NCBI GenBank assembly: GCA_026645575.1 | Contig: JAPKMW010000100.1 | Coordinates: 1 to 43,892 of the forward strand | Direction: 5' to 3' | From: Caldilineaceae bacterium | GTDB taxonomy: Bacteria; Chloroflexota; Anaerolineae; Caldilineales; Caldilineaceae | DNA: 43,892 nt | Part shown: piece after piece, positions 33,330-41,158 of the stretch | Layout: each line of letters starts with the position of its first letter | Numbering within the stretch: the stretch's first letter is position 1 | Notes under the pieces: model-generated | The model's database searches: none | Told to the model about the DNA's origin: nothing | Seen by the model: only the letters and a program-made list of their open reading frames with translations | Program-made: the position numbers and the translations under genes

Positions 33330-34235
33330 TCAATCAAAAATGCCTAAGCTGACATATTTACTGCCGTCATCGGGCAGCAGGGTGACGATCACCCCCTCAT
33401 TGACCGTTTTTGCCACTTGTACTGCCCCGGCCACTGCTGCCCCGCTGCTCACGCCGACAAAAAGACCGGCTTGGCGCGTCAGCCGCCGCGTGATTGCCCA
33501 GGCCGCCTCTGCCTCTACCGGTAGATCCTGATCCTGCACCTGTGGATCGTAGATGCCGGGGGTGATCGCTGTTTCCAAATACTTTAGCCCTTCAATCACC
33601 GACAATTCATCTGCCGGCTGCAAGGCGACCAATTGAATGGCGGAGTTGCGCTCTTTTAGATAGCGCCCGGTGCCGATAAAGGTGCCGGTGGTGCCCAGCC
33701 CTGCGACAAAGTGGGTGACGGCGCCGTCAGTCTGTCGCCAGATTTCGGGGCCGGTGCTTTCATAATGGGCGAGCCAGTTGGCCGGATTGTTGTATTGGTT
33801 GGCATAAAAGTAGCGCTGCGGATCAGCCGCCACCAGATTGCGCACCAGCCGAATCGCCCCATCGGAGCCTTCCAGCGGGTCGGACTCGATCAACTGCGCC
33901 CCGTAGGCCCGCACTAACGCCTTGCGCTCCGCACTCACATTGGCCGGCATCACCAGATGCACGGGGAAGCCCTTCACTGCGCCAATCAACGCAAAGGCAA
34001 TGCCTGTATTGCCGGAGCTGCTGTCGATCAAAATCTTCCCCGGTGTTAACTCGCCAGTGCGCTCGGCCTCTTCAACAATGCGCAACGCCGCTCGCGCCTT
34101 CACCGACCCGCTGGGATTGACCCACTCGGCCTTCGCCAGCAGTCGCACTCCCGGCCCCACACCCAAATCCCGCGCAAAGGCACTCAGATCCAACAACGGC
34201 GTATTGCCCACTTGATCGAGAATCGTACCGGTCAC
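33330..34235 (-). CDS. cysM: Cysteine synthase, CysM type (CysO-dependent)
   Basis: A 301-residue PLP enzyme of the cysteine synthase family. GNTPLLDL opens the protein. The PLP lysine lies in NPSGSVKARAAL. SSGNTGIAFALIG contacts the cofactor phosphate and substrate carboxylate. VAGLGTTGTFIGTGRYL is the Gly-rich loop, and VGVSSGAAVAGA follows. In the CysM of Mycobacterium the sulfur donor is the thiocarboxylated carrier CysO and the acceptor is O-phosphoserine; the adjacent cysO, ThiF and JAMM genes suggest the same here. The start is GTG 34235, with AAGGAG 8 nt upstream; the longer frame would translate an intergenic repeat. Confidence 0.88.
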   Translation of the reverse strand: MTGTILDQVGNTPLLDLSAFARDLGVGPGVRLLAKAEWVNPSGSVKARAALRIVEEAERTGELTPGKILIDSSSGNTGIAFALIGAVKGFPVHLVMPANVSAERKALVRAYGAQLIESDPLEGSDGAIRLVRNLVAADPQRYFYANQYNNPANWLAHYESTGPEIWRQTDGAVTHFVAGLGTTGTFIGTGRYLKERNSAIQLVALQPADELSVIEGLKYLETAITPGIYDPQVQDQDLPVEAEAAWAITRRLTRQAGLFVGVSSGAAVAGAVQVAKTVNEGVIVTLLPDDGSKYVSLGIFD

Positions 34236-34253
34236 GGTTACTGCTCCTTGTTT

Positions 34254-34361
34254 ATGACAGGGTGAAGGGGTGACAGGGTGAAGAATGATCATGGCTTGAA
34301 CGATTCTGTTACCTTGTCATCTTGTCATCTTGTCACCCCCTCACCTTGTCACCTTGTCACC
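34254..34361. repeat. Intergenic hairpin made of 8-nt phrases
   Basis: TGACAGGGTGAAG-type phrases at 34254-34282 face a run of six 8-mers (CTTGTCAT and CTTGTCAC types) at 34313-34361 on the other side of the loop. The right side overlaps the last codons of the ThiF gene. It lies between that gene and cysM within the operon. Confidence 0.75.
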
Positions 34362-35581
34362 AATGCCCCAGCCGTCTCACCATGTCCATTGCGCGAGGGG
34401 AGGCCGCAGAATTGTTCGTAGTCGATCAACTCGGTTACGGATGGATCTTCACCGCAGACCGGGCAGTCAGGGTTGCGTTGGATGCGTAGCGTGCGGAAGG
34501 TCATGTCGAGCGTGTCGATCATCAAGAGCCGCCCAATGAGTGGTTCGCCGATGCCCAGGAGCAGCTTGATTGCTTCAATCGCCTGGGCCGAACCGACGAT
34601 GCCGGGGAGGACGCCCAAAACGCCTGCTTCGGCGCAACTCGGCACTTCGCCGGGCGGGGGCGGATCAGGGTAGAGACAGCGGTAGCAAGGGCCACCCTCG
34701 ACGCCGTGCGCTTCGTCGCGCGGCTGGTAGACGGCGACCTGTCCTTCAAACATAAAGATGCTGGCATCAACCAATGGCTTACCCAAAAACTGGCAAGCAT
34801 CGTTGACCAAATAGCGTGTCGGGAAGTTGTCCGAGCCATTGAGAACAATGTCGTACGCTTTGATGATTTCCAAGGCATTGTGGCTGGTGATCGGTTCACG
34901 GTAGCCAATGACCTTGACATCGGGGTTAATGTCCTTGATGCGATCCGCCGCCGATTCGACCTTGGGGCGCCCGACATCCTTGTTGCCGTGCAGTAATTGG
35001 CGTTGCAAGTTTGACACATCGACCGTATCAAAATCGACAATCCCCAGCGTGCCGACCCCGGCTGCTGCCAGATACATCGCCGCCGGACTACCCAACCCGC
35101 CGGCGCCGATGAGCAGCACTTTGCTCTCCAAAAGCTTGATCTGTCCGGCCTCGCCCACTTCTTTCAACAGCGTGTGACGACTGTAGCGGATGCGCTGCTC
35201 GTCGTTCAACACCAACGGAATCTTGAAGTCGAAGCCGGCATTTTTCCAGCCGTTAAAACCGCCGATCAGGGAGATGGTATTTGCATAGCCCATCTCCTTT
35301 AAGTTGCGCGCCGCCAACGCTGAACGCACGCCGCCGGCGCAATAGACCACCACCGGCTTGTCGCGCTCCGGCTGATGTTGTTCAATCTGCAATTCCAGAT
35401 AACCCCGCGGGATAAAGACCGCATCGGGAATGTGACCCTGGACAAACTCGTCCCGTTCGCGCACATCGACCACCGTCAGTTTCTCACCAGCGCCCAGGCG
35501 CTGTTTTAACTCCTGCGCCGAGATTTCGGTGATCTCACTTTTGGCCAATTGCACCAGTTGGTCACGGTTCAATTTGCTCAT
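34349..35581 (-). CDS. Rhodanese-ThiF fusion, sulfur-carrier adenylyltransferase/sulfurtransferase
   Basis: A 410-residue activating enzyme. Residues about 15-115 form a rhodanese domain (VVDVRERDEFVQGHIPDAVF; VVVYCAGGVRSA with the catalytic Cys). Residues about 135-405 form a ThiF/MoeB E1-like domain: ATP site LIGAGGLGSPAAMYLAAAGV, Arg finger region NLQRQLLHGNKDVG, SCAEAGVLGVLPG, and Cys pairs CYRC and CPVC for zinc. It would adenylate the CysO C-terminus and replace AMP with sulfur from its rhodanese Cys. In MoeZ and MOCS3 the rhodanese domain is C-terminal; here it is N-terminal. ATG 35581 has GAGGAG upstream. It lies between cysO (34-nt gap) and cysM. Confidence 0.92.
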   Translation of the reverse strand: MSKLNRDQLVQLAKSEITEISAQELKQRLGAGEKLTVVDVRERDEFVQGHIPDAVFIPRGYLELQIEQHQPERDKPVVVYCAGGVRSALAARNLKEMGYANTISLIGGFNGWKNAGFDFKIPLVLNDEQRIRYSRHTLLKEVGEAGQIKLLESKVLLIGAGGLGSPAAMYLAAAGVGTLGIVDFDTVDVSNLQRQLLHGNKDVGRPKVESAADRIKDINPDVKVIGYREPITSHNALEIIKAYDIVLNGSDNFPTRYLVNDACQFLGKPLVDASIFMFEGQVAVYQPRDEAHGVEGGPCYRCLYPDPPPPGEVPSCAEAGVLGVLPGIVGSAQAIEAIKLLLGIGEPLIGRLLMIDTLDMTFRTLRIQRNPDCPVCGEDPSVTELIDYEQFCGLPSRNGHGETAGALVTR

Positions 35582-35615
35582 TTTGCTGCTCCTCTTATTC
35601 TCTCGCAGTTCTGCT

Positions 35616-35897
35616 TTACGCAGCTTGTCCGCCTGCCATGGCCGGAACAATCGAGACTTGATCAGTGGCTTTGACAGTCGTGGCCAGCCCTTGCAAGGTG
35701 CGAACCTCGCTCTCATTGACAAAGACATTGATAAAGCGCTTGACATTGCCCTCGCCATCTAAAATCTTATCCGTAATGCCCGGATATTGTTTTTCCAGCG
35801 TCTGAATGAGGGCGCCGATCGTCTCTCCTTCTACCGTCAGTTTGCTCTGCCCGCCTGTTAAACGGCGCAGGGGCGTCGGTACTAACACTGTTGCCAT
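35616..35897 (-). CDS. cysO: Sulfur carrier protein, CysO type (MoaD/ThiS fold), with extended C-terminus
   Basis: A 93-residue ubiquitin-fold sulfur carrier. VLVPTPLRRLTGGQ, FINVFVNESEVRTLQGLATTV and DQVSIVPAMAGG match CysO of Mycobacterium along its whole length. In mature carriers the diglycine is the last residue pair, where the thiocarboxylate forms. Here three residues (QAA) follow it, so the product would need trimming; the upstream JAMM protease gene is the natural candidate. AAAGGAG precedes the ATG. The gene is preceded by a terminator and a structured leader, and followed by the ThiF-type activator and cysM. Confidence 0.9.
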   Translation of the reverse strand: MATVLVPTPLRRLTGGQSKLTVEGETIGALIQTLEKQYPGITDKILDGEGNVKRFINVFVNESEVRTLQGLATTVKATDQVSIVPAMAGGQAA

Positions 35898-35940
35898 TGG
35901 TACTACACTCCTTTGTTAAGATAAAGTCGGAAAGTCGTGT

Positions 35941-36020
35941 AGTCCGTAGTCCACAGTCCGTAGTCTCTGTGAGCCTACCAACACGGTTGACCTTGGACTC
36001 TGGACTCTGGACTCTGGACT
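35941..36020. repeat. Intergenic hairpin made of 7-nt phrases
   Basis: GTAGTCC-type heptamers (35941-35965) pair with GGACTCT-type heptamers (35994-36020). It lies in the cysO leader, between the terminator and the ribosome binding site, so it would be part of read-through mRNA. Confidence 0.7.
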
Positions 36021-36062
36021 AAAAATAAAAAAAGCCGAATTCATCAAAACGATGAATTCGGC
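36021..36062 (-). terminator. Intrinsic terminator ahead of cysO
   Basis: On the minus strand GCCGAATTCATC (36062-36051) and GATGAATTCGGC (36045-36034) form a 12-bp stem with a 5-nt loop. The RNA would then run into seven U, A and five U. It lies 124 nt before the cysO ATG, so it either ends the JAMM transcript or acts as an attenuator for cysO and the genes after it. Confidence 0.9.
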
Positions 36063-36330
36063 AGGAAAGACCTTGTTGGTTCGCCTGTTCTTGATAAGCG
36101 GTCAAGTGATCCAGCACTTGACAGTTGGGTCAACCGGCTATCAGCGAACAGGCATAAAAAGTTTGCACGTTCTTCATCGCTTGCGCTAGCGTTCTTGTGG
36201 CGGTGGCAAAGGCCATCGGCGGGGCAACCAGCTTCTTGCTGGCGGCACCCGCTATCGACACAAGCAAGCCTGTGCAACAAGCGAATGAATCGTCACTGAG
36301 CAACCCTCTTGACCTGGTAGTTGTCTAACC
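36063..36330 (-). ncRNA. Candidate structured leader RNA (unidentified riboswitch or attenuator) of the cysO operon
   Basis: Several nested helices can be drawn on the minus strand. A closing stem pairs 36289-36278 (TTCATTCGCTTG) with 36183-36173 (CAAGCGATGAA). Inside it GCGGG/CCCGC (36252-36248 with 36223-36219) encloses CCAGC/GCTGG. A second arm has GCCTGTTC/GAACAGGC (36153-36146 with 36090-36083), then TGATA/TATCA, and an 8-bp hairpin GTCAAGTG/CACTTGAC. A terminator follows directly. I cannot match it to T-box, SAM, cobalamin, TPP or molybdenum-cofactor consensus motifs. A weak TTG-started frame across it has four Cys codons in its first 26, which could hint at cysteine sensing. Confidence 0.45.
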
Positions 36331-36442
36331 ATTGTTGGCTGAACAAAGTTGGCTGAACAAATCAATATAGGCACTATAAAATTTATATCGCCTTTTGTCT
36401 AGTATACTGGCTTCCCGTTGTTTTTGTCAACCTTGTTGAGAG

Positions 36443-37048
36443 CTAAAGTGCATTGGCATGAACAGCAATGGGATATTCATGTAAAGAGACGACTCGCGCT
36501 TCTGTCTCTTGTGCGTCTTCGTAGTAGACCACGTAGAAGGGCAACGATGCCTCCGCTGCGATTGCTTGTAACGCAGGAGGAACAGGTCTATCCGCACTTT
36601 GATAATAGGCGAAGAGGTGGGGCCGCGTCTCATAAAAGGCCAAGGCGGTTTTCAAGGCGGCCACATCGACATCGACAAAATGGGTGATCATGCGAAAGGC
36701 GCGGATGACGGGTGCATCATCATACGCCAATGAACAGATCAGATAGATGCTGTCAGGATAGGTTGCATTCCAGGCATCGGTGGCCGATGGGTAGGCGACG
36801 GAGACAGGGTGCGAATGATAGACGCCCATCATCTCATCGCCGCTGTTCTCAAATTTGAATTGGAGCAACAAGGTCTGCTCATCAACTTCGTAGTTCTCGA
36901 TCCGCTCGCGCGCTACATTGCGGCCACGGAATAGCTCATCGGCTACCATGCCCCGCCCGCGCAAGATGCCGCAGATCTCTTCCGGCTTGCCCTCGCGCGC
37001 GTGAGCAATAATTTCGTCGTAAATGTGCTGGGGTAGTTGAACGCTCAT
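36443..37048 (-). CDS. JAMM (Mov34/MPN) metalloprotease, Mec-like
   Basis: A 201-residue zinc protease of the JAMM family. The early Glu is in EEICGIL near residue 23. The metal motif is [16 protein letters not shown] near 76-91, matching H-x-H-P-x7-S-x2-D. Mec proteins encoded beside cysO and cysM in Mycobacterium cut the cysteine-loaded carrier to release free cysteine. Here the same protein may also trim the residues after the CysO diglycine. The C-terminal 60 residues ([20 protein letters not shown] and on) are longer than the minimal domain. It is the first gene of the group, separated from cysO by 545 nt with a terminator. Confidence 0.9.
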   Translation of the reverse strand: MSVQLPQHIYDEIIAHAREGKPEEICGILRGRGMVADELFRGRNVARERIENYEVDEQTLLLQFKFENSGDEMMGVYHSHPVSVAYPSATDAWNATYPDSIYLICSLAYDDAPVIRAFRMITHFVDVDVAALKTALAFYETRPHLFAYYQSADRPVPPALQAIAAEASLPFYVVYYEDAQETEARVVSLHEYPIAVHANAL

Positions 37049-37273
37049 CGTTGTATTTGTTATCCACTCTATTGTTCGTCACGTTGCCTTATCAAAGGTC
37101 CACGATGACAGGTCGCTTGTCCTGCTGGCATAGTACCCGATTCCGAACGATTTTGCCAAAGTCGGTCAGCGCAACAACAAAAAAATCTTCAGAAAGGAAT
37201 TGTAAGTTGCCTCTTTGCCTGAAGCTGATTATAATGGGGTCTTCTATCCATTCATGTTTGCCACTGATTATAT

Positions 37274-37321
37274 ACATTTGTCTATACGTTTGTCTATGCG
37301 TTTGTCTATGCGTTGGGTCTC
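37274..37321 (+). promoter_or_regulatory. Tandem 12-nt repeats upstream of the TRAP binding-protein gene
   Basis: Three full copies and one degenerate copy of the 12-mer (A/G)CGTTTGTCTAT run head to tail: 37274-37285, 37286-37297, 37298-37309 and 37310-37321. They lie 72 nt upstream of the start codon in the divergent spacer (37049-37392) and may be binding sites for a regulator. The rest of the spacer shows no gene. Confidence 0.5.
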
Positions 37322-37392
37322 GTCGGCTCTATATCCGGCTTGAACCCACTTTTATCAAAATAAAGCGAATTCAACCACAAGGAGAACTAGAG

Positions 37393-38532
37393 ATGAACCG
37401 TCGTGAGTTTATGCAGAATCTAGCCATCCGCACCACTGCGGCCACTGCCCTTGGTCTGGCTGCTGGTTGCGCGGCCCAAGAAGTTGGCGTGGCGCCCCAA
37501 GCCGAATCGGCGACTGCTCAGGAGTTGCCCGAATTAACCTGGGATATGCCCACCAGTTGGCCGGTGGCGCTCGACACGATCTTCGGTGGCGCCACCACCT
37601 TTGCCGACACCGTGAAGGCGCTGACCGGTGGCCGCTTCACCATCAACGCTCGCCCTGCCGGTGAATTGGCGCCTGGCACCGAAGTCCTCAATGTTGTGCA
37701 GGAAGGCGCTTTCCCGATTGGTCACACCGCCTCCTACTACTATGTCGGTAAAAGCCCTGTCACCGCCTTTGGCACGGCGCTCCCCTTTGGCTTCACGGCT
37801 CAACAACAGAACGCCTGGCTCTATGAAGGGGGCGGTTTAGCCAAGATGCAGGAGATCTACGCCAAGCTCTTCAATGTCATTCAGTTCCCGGCCGGCAATA
37901 CCGGTGTGCAGATGGGTGGTTGGTTCCGCAAGGAGATCAACACCGTCGCCGATCTGCAAGGCTTAAAGATGCGTATTCCTGGTCTGGGTGGGCAGGTGAT
38001 GGCGAAACTGGGCGTCACGGTGCAAACGCTGCCCGGTGGTGAAATCTTCCAGGCGCTCCAGACTGGCGCTATCGATGCCGCCGAGTGGGTTGGCCCCTAT
38101 GATGATGAAAAGTTGGGCTTACAGAAAGCGGCCCAATTCTACTACTACCCCGGCTGGTGGGAACCGGGTCCTACCCTGGAAGTCGAGATCAACCTTGATG
38201 AGTGGAACAAACTGCCGGCCTTCTATCAGGAAGTGATCAAAACCTCCGCCTATGTCGCTAATATGACCATGTTGGCCCGTTATGATGCCCGCAACAACGA
38301 TGCGCTGGGCCGCCTGGTCGAAGGCGGTGCGCAGTTGCGCGGCTACAGCCAGGAAATTATGGATGCTGCGGAAAAAGCATCCTTTGAATTGTACGACGAA
38401 CTGGCCAGCAAAGATGCCGACTTCGCTGCCGTCTACGAAGAGTGGAAGGCTTTCCGCACCCGTATCTACGCCTGGCACAACATCAATGAAGGCAGCTTCT
38501 CCCGCCACTACAGCAGCAAGCTCACTCAATAA
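37393..38532 (+). CDS. TRAP transporter substrate-binding protein, DctP family (Tat lipoprotein)
   Basis: A 379-residue binding protein of the DctP (TRAP family 7) group, which delivers organic acids to a DctQM permease driven by an ion gradient. [11 protein letters not shown] is a twin-arginine motif and LGLAAGC a lipobox. Core features are the [20 protein letters not shown] region near 75, [19 protein letters not shown] near 195 with the conserved Arg that binds the ligand carboxylate, and [20 protein letters not shown] near 215. A long carbonyl-binding-like C-terminal half resembles binders of 2-oxo acids. ATG 37393 has AAGGAG 8 nt upstream. The permease genes lie downstream on the opposite strand, which is unusual. 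Confidence 0.92.
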   Translation: MNRREFMQNLAIRTTAATALGLAAGCAAQEVGVAPQAESATAQELPELTWDMPTSWPVALDTIFGGATTFADTVKALTGGRFTINARPAGELAPGTEVLNVVQEGAFPIGHTASYYYVGKSPVTAFGTALPFGFTAQQQNAWLYEGGGLAKMQEIYAKLFNVIQFPAGNTGVQMGGWFRKEINTVADLQGLKMRIPGLGGQVMAKLGVTVQTLPGGEIFQALQTGAIDAAEWVGPYDDEKLGLQKAAQFYYYPGWWEPGPTLEVEINLDEWNKLPAFYQEVIKTSAYVANMTMLARYDARNNDALGRLVEGGAQLRGYSQEIMDAAEKASFELYDELASKDADFAAVYEEWKAFRTRIYAWHNINEGSFSRHYSSKLTQ

Positions 38533-38538
38533 CTATCA

Positions 38539-38577
38539 CCCAAAGCTGTCAGCGTTTCAACACTTGGCAGCTTTGGG
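38539..38577 (+). terminator. First hairpin after the TRAP binding-protein gene
   Basis: CCCAAAGCTG (38539-38548) pairs with CAGCTTTGGG (38568-38577). It lies 7 nt beyond the stop codon and just before a stronger terminator. Confidence 0.6.
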
Positions 38578-38579
38578 TT

Positions 38580-38630
38580 GACCCATAAAAAGCGCCAAAG
38601 CGGTGACCGCTTTGGCGCTTTTTATGGGTC
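38580..38630. terminator. Strong bidirectional terminator between convergent TRAP genes
   Basis: The arms at 38580-38604 and 38606-38630 are exact reverse complements of 25 nt, with GGTGACC at the tip. AAAAAGCGCC and GGCGCTTTTT give a T-run inside the stem on both strands. It serves both the plus-strand binding-protein gene and the minus-strand permease genes. Confidence 0.9.
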
Positions 38631-38669
38631 GTGGCAGCTTTTTATTGACAGTAATTTGCTGACACTGAT

Positions 38670-40139
38670 TTACAACGCGACTGGAGTAGTATTGCGTCCA
38701 CGCAGGATGCGCCCGATGATCATCACAACCAACCCGGCGATCAGCGTGTAAAACCACACGGTCATCATCCCGCTATCGCTTTGCACCCCGCCGGCGCTCA
38801 GACGCATGGTCGCCGAGAGATCGATAAGCCAGCGCACCGTCTGGGGAAAGAGAATGACCAGCAGCAAGACGACGACTTGAATTACGACAAAGGGGAGCGC
38901 GCCGCGATGAATATCCAGCGTTGACACCTCTTTGGGCGCTGTGCTTTGCAGGTAGAAGAGCGAAAAACCAACCGGCGGCGAGATAAAGGCCGTCTGTAAA
39001 TTAACCGCCATGACAATAGCAAACCACGCTTTGTCAATGCCCAACGCATCCATCGCCGGCACCAACAGCGGCATGACAATAAAGCAAATTTCGGTAAACT
39101 CCAACGGAATCCCCAGAATAAAGACAGCGATGTTGGCAATGATAATAAAGCCCACATAACCACCGGGAGCATTGACCAGCAACTCGGTGATCAACTGCTT
39201 GCCCCCCAGTGCGTCAAAAACCAGGCTAAAGAGCGACGCGCAGAAGAGAATCATCACCACCAACGCTGTCGTCAACATCGTTGACCGGGCTGAGTCCTTG
39301 AGCAATTTCCATGACAGTTTGCGGTCCAATGCCGCCAACAGACAGGCGCCCACCGCACCTACGGTGCCTGCTTCGGTGGGCGTGGCAATGCCGCCGAAAA
39401 TGCTGCCCAACACCGCCATAATCAGCAGGACGGGCGGCAAGATGGAATTGATACTCTGCAACAGCAACGGTCGCCCTTTTAGCGTACGCGCCTCCGGCGG
39501 TAACGCCGGCGCAGCATCGGGGCGGAAGTAGGCGACCACCAACACATAGAGGGCATAAGCGCCGGCAAGCATTAATCCGGGGATGACAGCGCCTAGAAAG
39601 AGGTCGCCCACATCGACGCCGATTTGATCGCTCAGTAAAATCAACACCAGACTGGGCGGAATCATCTGCGCCATTGTCCCTGATGCGACAATGACACCGG
39701 AGGCCAGTTGCTTGTCATAGCCATAGCGCAACATGGTGCGCAACGTCAACATGCCCATCACGATAATCGTCGCCGCCACCACGCCCGTTGTCGCCGCCAG
39801 CAGCGTGCCGACAATCACCACGGCCAACCCCAATCCACCCCGTAGCGGCCCCAGGAGAATCCCGACGGTGTTCAGCAGATCCTCGGCCAGCCCCGATTTT
39901 TCCAGCACCGCACCCAAAAAGATAAAGTAGGGGATTGCCAAGAGCGTAAAGTTGGACATGGTGCCAAACCAGATGAAGAGCAACGCCCGCAACCGGTTGG
40001 GATCTAAAATCCCCAGCGCATAGCCGATAATGCCAAAGACAATCGCTGTCCCGGCAAACGAAAAAGCCACTGGATAGCCACTCAACAAAATGATAATAAA
40101 GCCGGCAAACATGGCAACGGCCAGCCATTCATAACCCAT
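38670..40139 (-). CDS. TRAP transporter large permease, DctM family
   Basis: A 489-residue membrane protein with about 12-13 hydrophobic spans, the translocating subunit of a TRAP transporter. Family features are [22 protein letters not shown] near residue 68, [18 protein letters not shown] near 115, [20 protein letters not shown] near 150 and [19 protein letters not shown] near 255. The C-terminal 70 residues are longer than in typical DctM. AAGGAG lies 7 nt before the ATG. The small subunit gene lies upstream, and both converge on the binding-protein gene. Confidence 0.93.
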   Translation of the reverse strand: MGYEWLAVAMFAGFIIILLSGYPVAFSFAGTAIVFGIIGYALGILDPNRLRALLFIWFGTMSNFTLLAIPYFIFLGAVLEKSGLAEDLLNTVGILLGPLRGGLGLAVVIVGTLLAATTGVVAATIIVMGMLTLRTMLRYGYDKQLASGVIVASGTMAQMIPPSLVLILLSDQIGVDVGDLFLGAVIPGLMLAGAYALYVLVVAYFRPDAAPALPPEARTLKGRPLLLQSINSILPPVLLIMAVLGSIFGGIATPTEAGTVGAVGACLLAALDRKLSWKLLKDSARSTMLTTALVVMILFCASLFSLVFDALGGKQLITELLVNAPGGYVGFIIIANIAVFILGIPLEFTEICFIVMPLLVPAMDALGIDKAWFAIVMAVNLQTAFISPPVGFSLFYLQSTAPKEVSTLDIHRGALPFVVIQVVVLLLVILFPQTVRWLIDLSATMRLSAGGVQSDSGMMTVWFYTLIAGLVVMIIGRILRGRNTTPVAL

Positions 40140-40196
40140 TCGCGTACTCCTTGTTACTACTGAACACTTTTGTTTTGACAGGGTGACACCGTGTCA

Positions 40197-40769
40197 TCAC
40201 TGCTGCGCTGTGCCATTATACCCCTGGCTACTTAGACGATGTTGAATCTCGCGGTGGCCGCACATGAGGGCGTAATATTTGATGGCCTGGGCGACGCTTT
40301 GCACCAGGAGGAAGGAAAAGGCAATGACGACCAGTGATTTCACTGGCGCCCGTGGCAGCCCGTTGGCGTCGCTTGACATCTCCCAGGTGATCCAGGAGCG
40401 CATCACTGGTGTAAAGGTGACATAGAGACCCAAAATGCAGAAGGGAATCAGAAATAAGACCGTACCCCAAAAATCAAGGGCGGCGCGCTGTTTTTCATTC
40501 CACTTGCTATAAAAAAAATCGACCCGCACATTGATGTGATGTTTGAGGATATAGGCGAAACCCAGAAAGAAGATGGCCGAGAAGAGATACCATTGCAATT
40601 CAATGTAGGCATTAGAAGAGAGCGTGACGCCAATCCATTGACCGATATAACGGGTGACAACATTGTAGAAGCCAATCAAAATCACCAGAATGACCAGGAG
40701 CGCTGATAAGCCACCCTGCCATTCGGTGATGCGATCAACGGCATCAGCAAACTTTAACAATCCTTTCAT
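40197..40769 (-). CDS. TRAP transporter small permease, DctQ family
   Basis: A 190-residue protein with four membrane spans, the small TRAP subunit. TM1 is GGLSALLVILVILIGFYNVVTRY. The ELQWYLFSAIFFLGFAYIL segment near residue 60 and HHINVRVDFFYSKWNEKQRA near 82 are the DctQ signature. ATG 40769 has AAGGA upstream; the longer frame to 40790 lacks such a site. It is followed by dctM after 57 nt. Confidence 0.9.
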   Translation of the reverse strand: MKGLLKFADAVDRITEWQGGLSALLVILVILIGFYNVVTRYIGQWIGVTLSSNAYIELQWYLFSAIFFLGFAYILKHHINVRVDFFYSKWNEKQRAALDFWGTVLFLIPFCILGLYVTFTPVMRSWITWEMSSDANGLPRAPVKSLVVIAFSFLLVQSVAQAIKYYALMCGHREIQHRLSSQGYNGTAQQ

Positions 40770-41158
40770 GCACGCGTCCTTTCGCATCAATCGACTTGGG
40801 ATGAGAAGCGGAGTTTTAGCCGTGTTAACTTTGTAGGTAAGCCTTTAAGTACGAATTGGGCAAAGTAATTTAAATTGTAGATGATTGGGTTGGTTGACAT
40901 TGTAAATCAGGATAGCTATCTCTGCAACAATCCTTATGTCATGTCAGCGTTCATGTACAGCGAACCAAGGGGCGCTCATGCACGTTGTTGATTTTCGCTA
41001 AACGTGGAGGTCGGCACGCCCCCGTGCGGACCCGCTTCCGCCTACCGCAACAGGTAAGGAACATTCCCTCGCGCAACGTATTTTGCACAAGCTTTAATTT
41101 CAGAAAAGGGTCAGTAATCAAGTATCATACAATGTTTGTAGCATAGAAAGGGTTGGGT
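40770..41158. other. Divergent spacer with one hairpin, no gene seen
   Basis: A 389-nt spacer between dctQ-like and terC-like genes. GGTCGGCACG (41009-41018) pairs with CGTGCGGACC (41023-41032), apart from one mismatch, over a CCCC loop. I looked for the Mn-sensing yybP-ykoY leader often found before terC-family genes and could not recognise its conserved segments. No reading frame of note is present. Confidence 0.4.

Noticed and set aside
36083..36100. CTTATCAAGA-like word on the minus strand resembling the start of a SAM-I riboswitch
   Set aside because: The following conserved SAM-I core (GGAGGGA, then GCAACC and GGTGCCAA in order) is absent on that strand.
37274..37321. The 12-nt tandem repeats as a CRISPR-like array
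   Set aside because: The units are contiguous without spacers, so it is a simple tandem repeat.
40770..41158. Possible Mn-sensing yybP-ykoY riboswitch before the TerC gene
   Set aside because: The conserved GGGGAGTAG-type segments could not be found; only one short imperfect hairpin is present.
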